DNA from: Eubacterium sp.
GTDB lineage: Bacteria > Bacillota > Clostridia > Oscillospirales > Acutalibacteraceae
Direction: 5' to 3'
DNA length: 13,519 nucleotides
Assembly: GCA_014465955.1 (NCBI GenBank)
Contig: JACTVT010000056.1
Coordinates: 1-13,519 of the forward strand
The position numbers were made by a program, and so were the translations under genes. Positions 6,298-13,501 of this stretch are shown here, one piece after another; position 1 is the first letter of the stretch, and each line of letters opens with the position of its first letter. The notes under the pieces are model-generated. The model was not told the origin of the DNA and searched no databases. It saw only the letters and a list, made by a program, of their open reading frames with translations.

Positions 6298-7431
6298 TTA
6301 ATTAAAAAATGATTTTAATTCTTCAAGTTTTTCAGGAATTTTGATTGACTGCGGGCAATGTGACGCACATTTGCCGCATTTTATACAAACATCGGCGTTA
6401 TTATCAGCAGGAATTACAGAATATTTCTTTTTGCTTTCTTCCTCAGATATATCACCGTTTTTATATTCATTATAACAAGCAAAGACAGTTGATATTTTAA
6501 CGCCTTTCGGGCAGTCAGCACAATAATCACAGCCTGTGCAGGGTATTACATCCTTTTTATTCATAATAGATGCAGCATTAAAGCACGCCTGCAATTCACT
6601 GTCAGTAAGCGGTTTAAAGTCAGTTAACGTATCAATATTATCCTGCAACTGTTCAATTGAATTCATACCGCTTAAAATAGTAACAACATTCGGTAAATTT
6701 GCAACAAACTTAATTGCCCAACTTGCGGCAGATGCATCACAATTAATGTTTTTAAACAATTTTTCTGCATCTTTCGGGATATCTGCAAGTTTGCCGCCGC
6801 GCACAGGCTCCATAACAATAACAGGTATACCCGCCTCAGTTAAAATTTCATACTGCGTTTTGGCGTCCTGATTTTTCCAATCAAGATAATTAAGTTGTAT
6901 CTGAGCAAAATCCCAATGATGAGAAGATACGATTTGCTTTAAATCGTCAATTGTTCCGTGAAAAGAAAATCCGATGTTTTTAATAAGTCCCTGCTTTTGT
7001 TTTTCAACCAAAAAATCATATGCGCCGAACTTTTCGCATTTTTCGAAATTATTTTTATCAAGAGAATGCAAAAGATAATTATCAAAATACGCCGTACCTG
7101 TTCTTTTAAGTTGATTAGAAAAAATTTTTTCCATATCGGCAGGCTTTTTGCACATCCAAATCGGCAGTTTATCAACAAGATAATAACTTTCTCTCGGATA
7201 TTTGGAAAGTGCAGTACCTATAAACTTTTCACTTTTTCCTGCATGATACATATAGGCAGTATCAAAATAATTTATACCGTTTTCTATTGCAAAATCAACA
7301 AGGTTCTGGGCTTCTCTATAATCAATAATCGGATTAGCCTCTCGTTTGATTAAACCCTTCACAGGCAATCTCATTGTGCCGAGCCCAAGCCTCGAAAGCT
7401 TTGTATCTTTAAAAGGAACTCTGTCAATCAT
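6298..7431 (-). CDS. Aldo/keto reductase fused to a ferredoxin-like 2x[4Fe-4S] domain
   Basis: A 377-residue predicted oxidoreductase. Residues 1 to about 280 form an aldo/keto reductase barrel with the catalytic tetrad Asp57, Tyr62, Lys88 and His122, and a C-terminal cofactor segment near 254-266 (SGMNSIEQLQDN). Residues 298-360 carry two Fe-S motifs: Cys298, 301, 304, 307 followed by Pro, and Cys349, 352, 355, 359 followed by Pro. This architecture is common in strict anaerobes, and its substrates are largely unknown; electrons may pass between a nicotinamide or flavin partner and ferredoxin. The start lies only 3 bases past the cysS stop, with AAGGAG inside the end of cysS, so it is almost certainly co-transcribed and under the cysteine T-box. 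A direct role in cysteine or sulfur metabolism is only inference from that context. Confidence 0.9.
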   Translation of the reverse strand: MIDRVPFKDTKLSRLGLGTMRLPVKGLIKREANPIIDYREAQNLVDFAIENGINYFDTAYMYHAGKSEKFIGTALSKYPRESYYLVDKLPIWMCKKPADMEKIFSNQLKRTGTAYFDNYLLHSLDKNNFEKCEKFGAYDFLVEKQKQGLIKNIGFSFHGTIDDLKQIVSSHHWDFAQIQLNYLDWKNQDAKTQYEILTEAGIPVIVMEPVRGGKLADIPKDAEKLFKNINCDASAASWAIKFVANLPNVVTILSGMNSIEQLQDNIDTLTDFKPLTDSELQACFNAASIMNKKDVIPCTGCDYCADCPKGVKISTVFACYNEYKNGDISEEESKKKYSVIPADNNADVCIKCGKCASHCPQSIKIPEKLEELKSFFN

Positions 7432-7434
7432 CGC

Positions 7435-8826
7435 TTACTCCTTGGTCCAGGTAACACCTTGCGGCGTGTCTTTTAAAATAATTCCCTGTGCTTTTAAATC
7501 ATCTCTGATTTTGTCAGCAGTGGCAAAGTCTTTGTTCTTTCTTGCCTCCTGCCTTTTTTCGATGAGAGCCTCAATTTCGGCATCAAGATCATTTGACTTT
7601 CTATTATATAAAATACCTAAAACTGAGCAAAGCTCATCAAATACCTTTGCAGCAGCTTCGCAAACATTTTTTGAAACTGGCTTATCAAGAATCTTGGTGT
7701 TAATATCTTTGACAAGTTCAAAAACTGCAGATAATCCATCAGCAGTATTCAAATCATCATCCATAGCTTCAATAAACTGCTCTCTGCGTCCGTTTAAAGC
7801 ATTTATAAGATCAACGTCATCATCAATATGAGCGGCATTTTTAATTGCAAAATCAAGGCTTTCACGACAGGTATAAAGTCTCTCGAGCGCTGATTTGCAC
7901 TGCTCAATAATTTCAAGATTATAGTTAATCGGTGAACGGTAATGAGATGAAATAAGAAAATATCTGATTACTTCATAACCGTAAACATCAGCAATTTCAC
8001 GAACTGTTTTGAAATTGCCGAGCGATTTACTCATTTTTACGTTGTCAACATTAATGTAACCGTTGTGCATCCAGTATTTTGAGAAAGTGCAGTCATTTGC
8101 ACATTCACTCTGTGCAATCTCATTTTCATGATGCGGAAAAACAAGATCCTGTCCGCCGCAGTGAATATCAATTGTTTTACCGAGATATTTTCTGTTCATT
8201 GCAGAACACTCAATATGCCAGCCCGGTCTGCCCTTGCCCCAAGGCGACTCCCAATAAGGCTCACCCTCTTTTGCACCCTTCCAAAGCGCAAAATCAAGCG
8301 GATTTTCTTTAATATCACCAACTGCAATTCTCGCACCGCTTACCAAATCCTCAATCGGCTGATGAGAAAGTTTGCCGTATTCCTTAAACTTCAATGTTCT
8401 GAAATAAACATCACCGTTTACTGCATAAGCATAGCCCTTTTCTTCAAGAGACTTGATAATATCAATAATTTCATCAATATTCTCTGTTGCCTTCGGGTGA
8501 ACGGTAGCGTCTTTAAAATTAAGACCGTGTGCATCGGTCCAGAATTCCTCAATGTACTTTTTGGAAATCTCCTCAAATGTGCTTCCCTCTTCATTGGCAC
8601 GATTGATTATTTTATCATCAATATCGGTAAAATTCTGAACAAATTTAACGTTATAGCCTCTGTATTCAAGATAACGGCGCAGAACGTCAAAAACGCAGAG
8701 CGGTCTTGCATTTCCTATATGAATATAGTTATAAACGGTAGGACCGCAGGCGTAAATTTTAACTTCATTTTCATCAACAGGAACAAACTCTTCCTTGCTT
8801 TTTGACATTGTATTAAAAATTCTCAT
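7435..8826 (-). CDS. cysS: Cysteinyl-tRNA synthetase
   Basis: Attaches cysteine to tRNA-Cys. The 463 residues match the bacterial class Ia enzyme (E. coli 461). The HIGH signature is HIGN at 36-39 and the KMSKS loop is at 264-268. The zinc that selects cysteine is bound by Cys27, Cys207, His232 and Glu236, all present. The C-terminal part after about 300 is the DALR/anticodon-binding region, ending in a short tail with the RQEARKNKDFATADKIRDDL-type helix pair. The ATG directly abuts the cysE stop codon, and its GGAGG lies within the last cysE codons, so translation is coupled. Expression should be governed by the cysteine T-box upstream of cysE. The cysE-cysS pair is a familiar arrangement in Firmicutes. 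Confidence 0.98.
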   Translation of the reverse strand: MRIFNTMSKSKEEFVPVDENEVKIYACGPTVYNYIHIGNARPLCVFDVLRRYLEYRGYNVKFVQNFTDIDDKIINRANEEGSTFEEISKKYIEEFWTDAHGLNFKDATVHPKATENIDEIIDIIKSLEEKGYAYAVNGDVYFRTLKFKEYGKLSHQPIEDLVSGARIAVGDIKENPLDFALWKGAKEGEPYWESPWGKGRPGWHIECSAMNRKYLGKTIDIHCGGQDLVFPHHENEIAQSECANDCTFSKYWMHNGYINVDNVKMSKSLGNFKTVREIADVYGYEVIRYFLISSHYRSPINYNLEIIEQCKSALERLYTCRESLDFAIKNAAHIDDDVDLINALNGRREQFIEAMDDDLNTADGLSAVFELVKDINTKILDKPVSKNVCEAAAKVFDELCSVLGILYNRKSNDLDAEIEALIEKRQEARKNKDFATADKIRDDLKAQGIILKDTPQGVTWTKE

Positions 8827-9462
8827 TTATTTATCCTCCAACTCTTTAATTTTCTGTTCCAATTCTTCGATTTTCTTTGCATTTTCCCTAATGAGCGTCA
8901 TAACAGGGTCGGGAATATTAATCTGATCAAGATCGTCAACTCTTTCACCGTCAATCCTAACAATCTCACCGGGAACACCCACTACCGTGCAGTTCGGCTC
9001 AACATCTTTAACTACAACCGCCCCTGCGGCAACCTTTGCATTTCTGCCGATTGTAATAGGTCCGAGAACCTTTGCACCTGAGCCAATCATAACCCCGCTT
9101 TCAATAGTCGGATGACGTTTGCCGACGTCTTTACCCGTACCGCCAAGCGTAACACCCTGATAAATCATAACATCATCTGCAATTTCAGTTGTTTCACCGA
9201 TTACAATGCCTGCGCCGTGGTCTATACAGACTCTTTTGCCGATTGTAGCGCCCGGGTGAATTTCAATTCCTGTTTTATGCGCACATCTCTGGCTTATATA
9301 TCTTGCAATGAAAGGCATATTATGCTTTAAAAACCAATGGGCCTTTTTATGACTTCTCAGTGCCTTGAAGCCCGGATACAATAAAATTATTTCAATAGGA
9401 CTTCTGGCGGCAGGGTCATGCTCCATAAACGCCTTTACGGATTCCTTATAATCCTTAAACAT
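8827..9462 (-). CDS. cysE: Serine O-acetyltransferase
   Basis: Acetylates serine with acetyl-CoA to O-acetylserine, the acceptor for sulfide in cysteine synthesis. The 211 residues match the short Bacillus-type CysE rather than the 273-residue E. coli form. An N-terminal helical part (1-60) precedes a left-handed beta-helix of hexapeptide repeats (about 65-165). The catalytic His82 lies in IDHGAG, and the CoA/active-site segment QGVTLGGTG is at 102-110. The C-terminus (193-211) is a charged, coiled-coil-like helix. I place the start at 9462 because AAAGGGG lies 5 bases upstream and homology begins there. An in-frame ATG at 9588 would add 42 residues, but that stretch is the T-box element and its terminator, not protein. 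cysK is not in the window. Confidence 0.95.
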   Translation of the reverse strand: MFKDYKESVKAFMEHDPAARSPIEIILLYPGFKALRSHKKAHWFLKHNMPFIARYISQRCAHKTGIEIHPGATIGKRVCIDHGAGIVIGETTEIADDVMIYQGVTLGGTGKDVGKRHPTIESGVMIGSGAKVLGPITIGRNAKVAAGAVVVKDVEPNCTVVGVPGEIVRIDGERVDDLDQINIPDPVMTLIRENAKKIEELEQKIKELEDK

Positions 9463-9467
9463 AGAAT

Positions 9468-9474
9468 CCCCTTT
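9468..9474 (-). promoter_or_regulatory. Ribosome binding site that fixes the cysE start
   Basis: AAAGGGG on the minus strand lies 5 bases before the ATG at 9460-9462, directly after the U-run of the T-box terminator. No comparable site precedes the alternative ATG at 9588. It would be transcribed only when the terminator is not formed, or on read-through. Confidence 0.75.
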
Positions 9475-9475
9475 C

Positions 9476-9510
9476 AAAAAAATAAACCTCTGCCATAAAA
9501 ATGACAGAGG
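9476..9510 (-). terminator. Intrinsic terminator of the cysteine T-box
   Basis: On the minus strand CCTCTGTCAT (9501-9510) pairs with ATGGCAGAGG (9487-9496) around a TTTT loop, giving a 10-bp stem with one G-U wobble, followed by the T-rich run TTTATTTTTTT (9476-9486). ACAGGAG just before the conserved T-box core can pair with part of the 5' arm (CCTCTGT), as expected of the alternative antiterminator. Both RNA states can therefore be seen. Confidence 0.9.
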
Positions 9511-9732
9511 CAATAAATTACTGCGGTTCCACTCCTGTTTATACTCAACTGCTGAAACAGTTTTGCCTGTAACGGGGCAATCCGCCATAGAATACTGTTA
9601 ATTTCCTCTATAGTGCTGACAGGTGCATTTCAGATACTGTTTAATACATATCTTTCAGCAAAATGATATGCTCTCTGAAATAAACTTAAATATCCTACTT
9701 CTCCTGCTAAAACGCATTTAAATATTTAATAT
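9476..9732 (-). ncRNA. T-box leader riboswitch responsive to tRNA-Cys
   Basis: A leader of about 255 bases before cysE with T-box landmarks in order on the minus strand: an AGTA element (9696-9699), AGAGAG (9671-9676), a distal Stem I hairpin CATATC/GATATG, and a specifier region where TGC (9625-9627) follows GAAA and precedes ACC. A stem AACTG/CAGTT, the T-box core TGGAACCGC (9523-9531) and the terminator at 9476-9510 follow. UGC is a cysteine codon, which agrees with the cysE-cysS genes behind it. Uncharged tRNA-Cys should pair with the specifier and the T-box bulge, form the antiterminator and switch the operon on. Stem I boundaries are approximate because I folded it by eye. It accounts for the whole gene-free stretch between pgsA and cysE. 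Confidence 0.92.
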
Positions 9733-9738
9733 ATTAAC

Positions 9739-9766
9739 ATTATAGCAAAAAAATTAAATTTTGCAA
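9739..9766 (-). promoter_or_regulatory. Extended -10 sigma-A promoter of the cysE-cysS operon
   Basis: On the minus strand TTGCAA (9761-9766) and a perfect TATAAT (9739-9744) are 16 bp apart, and TGC directly before TATAAT makes an extended -10. The predicted start is near 9732. The -35 begins only 4 bases after the pgsA stop codon, and no terminator separates them, so transcripts from recA-pgsA may also enter the T-box leader. Confidence 0.7.
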
Positions 9767-9770
9767 CTGC

Positions 9771-10337
9771 TTATTTTGTTTTAATCAGATGCCAGCCGTC
9801 TTTGGCATAAACAATTCCGCTTAAAACGGTAACTACAGAAACAATCCAGAATGCAATCGTGCAATAAATATTAAACCAAGGCGTAGTCATATCAATATTT
9901 GCACTCCCCTCGCCTATTGCAAGGAAAAGAAACGCAAGTCCTGTTGTAGACATCTGTAAAAATGTTTTTGCCTTACCGAAAGCATTTGCAGGGATAATCT
10001 CACCCGATGATGCGCCTGCCATTCTGATACCTGCAACAAGAAATTCTCTTGCAAGCATAAGCATAATGCAGATATCCGTATGCCAGCCTGCATTTACAAA
10101 AATCAGATATGCCGCAAAAACAAGACTTTTGTCTGATAACGGATCCATTAATTTACCGAAATCTGTTACAAGATTATTTTTTCTGGCAATAATTCCGTCT
10201 GCTTTATCGCTCATACATGCAATAAAATAAACAAGAAGTGCTGCAACCCAATGATATTTAAAATCAATATACGCAAATGCCATTAAAAACGGTATGCAGC
10301 AAAAACGAAAAACCGTAATTTTATTAGGTAAATTCAT
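9771..10337 (-). CDS. pgsA: CDP-diacylglycerol--glycerol-3-phosphate 3-phosphatidyltransferase
   Basis: Makes phosphatidylglycerol phosphate from CDP-diacylglycerol and glycerol 3-phosphate at the inner membrane, the committed step to phosphatidylglycerol and cardiolipin. The CDP-alcohol phosphotransferase signature D-x2-DG-x2-AR-x8-G-x3-D-x3-D is complete: Asp44, Asp47, Gly48, Ala51, Arg52, Gly61, Asp65 and Asp69. The 188 residues carry several hydrophobic helices (about 9-24, 30-42, 73-95, 120-135 and 150-175), normal for the family. The ATG overlaps the rimO stop in TAATG, with AGGAG about 9 bases upstream inside rimO. The rimO-pgsA pairing is common in Firmicutes. A close paralogue with another head group (such as serine) is possible, but the length, motif and context favour PgsA. 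Confidence 0.93.
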   Translation of the reverse strand: MNLPNKITVFRFCCIPFLMAFAYIDFKYHWVAALLVYFIACMSDKADGIIARKNNLVTDFGKLMDPLSDKSLVFAAYLIFVNAGWHTDICIMLMLAREFLVAGIRMAGASSGEIIPANAFGKAKTFLQMSTTGLAFLFLAIGEGSANIDMTTPWFNIYCTIAFWIVSVVTVLSGIVYAKDGWHLIKTK

Positions 10338-11662
10338 TATACACTTTCTCCTATCAAATCATATCCATCAAAATCAGTTATTTTAACCTGAACAAAATCT
10401 CCGACATTAAGATCATCATCAGAGGTGAAAAATATTCCACTGTCAATTTCGGGCGAATCAAGATAACTTCTACCTATGTATTTACCGCCGTTTTTTTCAT
10501 CAACAATAACTTTGTAAATGCGACCTATTCTGCTTTTATTCGCATTTTCCGTAATGGAATACTGAATATCCATAAGCACCTCGACACGCCTTTTTTTAAC
10601 ATCATCATCAATCTGATTTTCAAATGAACAGGCAGGCGTGTCTTCTTCAGGCGAAAAAGCAAAACAGCCCATTTTATCAAATTTAATATCTTTGACAAAA
10701 TTACAAAGTTCTTCAAAATTCTGCTCTGTTTCACCAGGGAATCCAACCATAAAAGTAGTTCTTAAAGATAAATCGGGAATCCTGCCTTTCATTTTAAACA
10801 AAAGTTCTTTAAGTGAATTATAAGAACCGTTTCTGTTCATTGATTTCAGAATTGTTCCGTTACAATGCTGCAGCGGAATATCAATATATGAGCAAACCTT
10901 TTCTTCATTTGCAATAACATCAATTAATTCATCCGTAACCCTGTCGGGATAGCAATAAAATAATCTGATCCACTGAATTTTTTCAATTTTACAGATTTCT
11001 TTTAAAAGTTCTGCCAGTTTATATTCGCCGTAACGCTCAAAACCGTATTTTGTAGTATCCTGAGCAATTAAAATAAGTTCCTTGACACCGTTTTCAGCAA
11101 GGGAATTTGCCTCTGCAAGAATACTTTCCATTGTACGTTCTCTGTACTTCCCTCTTATCAAAGGAATTGCACAATATGAACACTTATTATCACAGCCGTC
11201 AGACAGTTTTAAATACGCCCAATGAGAAGGCGTAGAAAGCATTCTTTTATCATCAAGAGGAAGATAACACTTATCAGGATAATTCTCTGTTATAATGCCC
11301 ATCAAAGCCTTCTGACAAACCTTTACAATATCAGAATTAGCACCTATACCGATAACTGCATCAACCTCGGGAATTTCCTTTATAATTTCTGTCTGATACC
11401 GTTCTGCAAGACAGCCTGTAACAACTATAGCGGAAATAAGTCCCGCTTTTTTATATTCGGCAACCTCTAAAATATTTTCAATTGCTTCTGTTTTTGCGTC
11501 TTCAATAAAGCCACAGGTGTTAATAATCATAACATCTGCGTCTTCAATTGACTGAACAACGGTAAAATTGTTATTTCTTAATTTCTCAAGCATTATTTCT
11601 CCATCCACCTGATTTTTAGGACAACCGAGAGAAATCATACCAACCTTAAAATTACTACTCAT
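10337..11662 (-). CDS. rimO: Ribosomal protein S12 methylthiotransferase
   Basis: A radical-SAM enzyme that adds a methylthio group to the conserved aspartate of ribosomal protein S12. The 441 residues hold three domains: an N-terminal MTTase domain with Cys14, Cys50 and Cys84 for the auxiliary [4Fe-4S] cluster; a radical-SAM core with Cys157, Cys161 and Cys164 in CDNKCSYC; and a C-terminal TRAM domain from about 375. LGCPKNQVD at 12-20 and IPLIRGKYRER after the SAM cysteines are characteristic of RimO rather than the tRNA enzyme MiaB. The start overlaps recX by 8 bases (ATGAGTAG). No clear Shine-Dalgarno is seen, so coupling to recX translation is likely. The recognition of the family is firm; the substrate is inferred from family membership. 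Confidence 0.95.
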   Translation of the reverse strand: MSSNFKVGMISLGCPKNQVDGEIMLEKLRNNNFTVVQSIEDADVMIINTCGFIEDAKTEAIENILEVAEYKKAGLISAIVVTGCLAERYQTEIIKEIPEVDAVIGIGANSDIVKVCQKALMGIITENYPDKCYLPLDDKRMLSTPSHWAYLKLSDGCDNKCSYCAIPLIRGKYRERTMESILAEANSLAENGVKELILIAQDTTKYGFERYGEYKLAELLKEICKIEKIQWIRLFYCYPDRVTDELIDVIANEEKVCSYIDIPLQHCNGTILKSMNRNGSYNSLKELLFKMKGRIPDLSLRTTFMVGFPGETEQNFEELCNFVKDIKFDKMGCFAFSPEEDTPACSFENQIDDDVKKRRVEVLMDIQYSITENANKSRIGRIYKVIVDEKNGGKYIGRSYLDSPEIDSGIFFTSDDDLNVGDFVQVKITDFDGYDLIGESV

Positions 11663-12257
11663 TTTCTATTTCATAAAAAGCGGATTTAATGTCACTGTAA
11701 GAAAAACCTTTTCTCATCAAGGCATTAATAACTTTATTTTTTCCGCCCTCTGCCTTCAATTTATTCAAATAACTTTTATTTATAATATTGATGACTGCCT
11801 GTGTGTTATCAAATTCAAGTTCTTCAAGCACATCTGAAATAATCTCTTTATCGATTCCTTTATAAAAAAGTTCCTGCTTAATATGATTTTTTGAAAAATT
11901 CTTATTTTTCAAAAGGTGCTCAGCGTAATTCAATGCAAACTTTTCATCATCAAGATAACCCATTTCAATAAACTTATCAATTGCCTTATCAGCCGATACT
12001 CCGTCAACTGTTCTCAAAAGTTTATCACGCAGTTCTTTTATTGAATGATCACGTCTTGAAAGCAAATCAGCGCATTTATTGAATGCTTTGCGATAATTGA
12101 TTTTTTCAAAAAGCGCCTGCCATTCTTCATCATCAATATCCGTTCCGTCGGGAATAAAAATTTCTGCCCAATAATCAACGTCAGTTGTTATAACATATTC
12201 ATCATCAAGCAAAATATGTATCTTTTTTCCTCTGCCTCTTTGTGCTTTTAAAATCAT
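11655..12257 (-). CDS. recX: RecX, modulator of RecA
   Basis: A 200-residue regulator that binds RecA filaments and usually limits their extension, also able to act on the coprotease function. An N-terminal beta-rich part (1-45) is followed by repeated three-helix RecX units: ADLLSRRDHSIKELRDKLL (about 63-81), GYLDDEKFALNYAEHLL (about 99-115) with the KQELFYKGI stretch, and a last unit with NALMRKGFSYSDIKSAF near the C-terminus. The GYLDDEKFA form is a family hallmark. The ATG overlaps the recA stop in TAATG, and no strong ribosome binding site is visible, so its level is probably tied to recA translation. Low primary conservation is normal for this family; the position directly behind recA confirms it. 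Confidence 0.93.
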   Translation of the reverse strand: MILKAQRGRGKKIHILLDDEYVITTDVDYWAEIFIPDGTDIDDEEWQALFEKINYRKAFNKCADLLSRRDHSIKELRDKLLRTVDGVSADKAIDKFIEMGYLDDEKFALNYAEHLLKNKNFSKNHIKQELFYKGIDKEIISDVLEELEFDNTQAVINIINKSYLNKLKAEGGKNKVINALMRKGFSYSDIKSAFYEIENE

Positions 12258-13441
12258 TAATCTTCGTCATCTTCCACTGCAATATCAAGTTTTGCTCTTG
12301 CGGCGGCTCTTGTTTGCTTTACAGGAGATTCGGCAGATACAGTTATTTCATCAGCATCGTCTGCTTTGGGTGCGGCCTTGCCTCTGAACTTCTGACCGGA
12401 TGTGTTCTGAAGTTCCTGAAGTTTTTCTTTAATCTGTGCCTCAATCTTAGCAGAAAAATCAGCATCACTTTCAACAAGTGCCTTAACTTTTTCTCTGCCC
12501 TGACCAAGTCTTTCATCACCGTAAGAGAACCATGAACCGCTCTTTTTTATAATATCAAGATCAACAGCAACGTCAACAATTTCACCGCTCTTACTGATTC
12601 CTTCACCGTATACAATATCGAATTCAGCCTGTTTGAAAGGAGGAGCAAGTTTATTCTTAACAATTTTACACCTTGTTCTTGTGCCGACGAGTTCAGTGCC
12701 TGTGCCTTTAATGGATTCACCTTTTCTGACATCAATACGCATTGATGAATAGAATTTAAGTGCGCGGCCACCGGTTGTTACCTCCGGATTACCATACATA
12801 ACACCCACTTTTTCACGCAACTGATTGATAAAAATAATAAGACAGTCACTCTTATTAATTGAGCCTGTAAGTTTACGCAGTGCCTGACTCATAAGTCTTG
12901 CGTGAAGGCCCACATGAGAATCGCCCATATCGCCGTCAATTTCCGTTCTCGGAACGAGAGCCGCTACAGAGTCAACAACAATAATATCAACGGCGCCTGA
13001 ACGTACAAGTTGCTCGGTAATTTCAAGTGCCTGCTCACCGTAATCAGGCTGTGCAACAAGAAGTGAATCAATATCTACCCCAAGATTGGAAGCATAAACC
13101 GGGTCAAGTGCATGCTCCGCATCAATAAAAGCAGCCTCACCGCCGAGTTTCTGAGCCTCTGCTATACAATGAAGAGCAAGTGTTGTTTTACCTGATGATT
13201 CAGGTCCGTAAATTTCAACAATTCTTCCTCTTGGTAATCCGCCGATACCCGTTGCTAAATCAAGAGTAAATGAACCTGTAGAAATAGCCTCAATATTAAG
13301 ATGCTTATTTTCGCCGAGGCGCATAACTGCACCCGCACCATACTGCTTTTCTATCTGCTTTAAAGCAGCATCAAGTGCTTTTCTTTTATCTTCAACAGAT
13401 ACTTTTTTTTCAACAGCAGGTATTTTCTTGTCATTTGCCAT
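12257..13441 (-). CDS. recA: Recombinase RecA
   Basis: Forms ATP-dependent filaments on single-stranded DNA for strand exchange and, where an SOS system exists, for LexA self-cleavage. From the chosen start it has 394 residues. Walker A is GPESSGKT at 79-86, the catalytic Glu109 lies in DAEHALD, Walker B is IIVVDSV at 153-159, and the L2 DNA-binding loop runs from INQLREKVG (205) to TTGG (225). The C-terminal domain is followed by a tail of about 40 residues that is Ala/Lys-rich and ends in EDDED, longer than in the roughly 350-residue enzymes but typical in its acidic end. I start at 13441, not the in-frame ATG at 13468, because GGAGG lies 8 bases upstream and the added MPICVEDLF has no RecA similarity and would be coded by the leader hairpin. 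No intein is present. Confidence 0.98.
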   Translation of the reverse strand: MANDKKIPAVEKKVSVEDKRKALDAALKQIEKQYGAGAVMRLGENKHLNIEAISTGSFTLDLATGIGGLPRGRIVEIYGPESSGKTTLALHCIAEAQKLGGEAAFIDAEHALDPVYASNLGVDIDSLLVAQPDYGEQALEITEQLVRSGAVDIIVVDSVAALVPRTEIDGDMGDSHVGLHARLMSQALRKLTGSINKSDCLIIFINQLREKVGVMYGNPEVTTGGRALKFYSSMRIDVRKGESIKGTGTELVGTRTRCKIVKNKLAPPFKQAEFDIVYGEGISKSGEIVDVAVDLDIIKKSGSWFSYGDERLGQGREKVKALVESDADFSAKIEAQIKEKLQELQNTSGQKFRGKAAPKADDADEITVSAESPVKQTRAAARAKLDIAVEDDED

Positions 13442-13449
13442 AAATAAAT

Positions 13450-13454
13450 CCTCC
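13450..13454 (-). promoter_or_regulatory. Ribosome binding site that fixes the recA start
   Basis: GGAGG on the minus strand ends 8 bases before the ATG at 13439-13441. No comparable site lies before the upstream in-frame ATG at 13468. Confidence 0.85.
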
Positions 13455-13457
13455 ACA

Positions 13458-13484
13458 CAAATGGGCAAAAATTTTCATTTGCCC
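13458..13484 (-). other. Leader hairpin before recA with two alternative stems
   Basis: In minus-strand RNA GGGCAAA (13478-13484) pairs perfectly with TTTGCCC (13463-13469). CAAATG (13476-13481) can instead pair with CATTTG (13458-13463). The two stems share bases and exclude each other. The second one ends 3 bases before the GGAGG. It may affect RNA stability or recA translation; no U-run follows, so it is not a terminator. Confidence 0.4.
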
Positions 13485-13495
13485 TGATAACTAAT

Positions 13496-13501
13496 ATTAT
13501 A
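13496..13501 (-). promoter_or_regulatory. Possible -10 of the recA promoter at the window edge
   Basis: A perfect TATAAT on the minus strand sits about 55 bases before the recA ATG, with a predicted start near 13489. The -35 would lie at or beyond the right edge and cannot be read. No Firmicute LexA box (CGAAC-N4-GTTCG) is seen in the 78 bases available. Confidence 0.4.

Noticed and set aside
6958..7353. Plus-strand reading frame opposite the aldo/keto reductase
   Set aside because: It is a shadow of a conserved gene on the other strand with no domain, and its composition is rich in Ile, Lys and Phe as expected for antisense AT-rich code.
8128..8805. Long plus-strand reading frame opposite cysS
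   Set aside because: It is antisense to the strongly conserved cysS, has no recognisable motif or convincing ribosome binding site, and reflects codon bias of the real gene.
13442..13468. Nine-residue N-terminal extension of RecA from the ATG at 13468
   Set aside because: It lacks a ribosome binding site, has no RecA similarity and overlaps the leader hairpin; GGAGG supports 13441.
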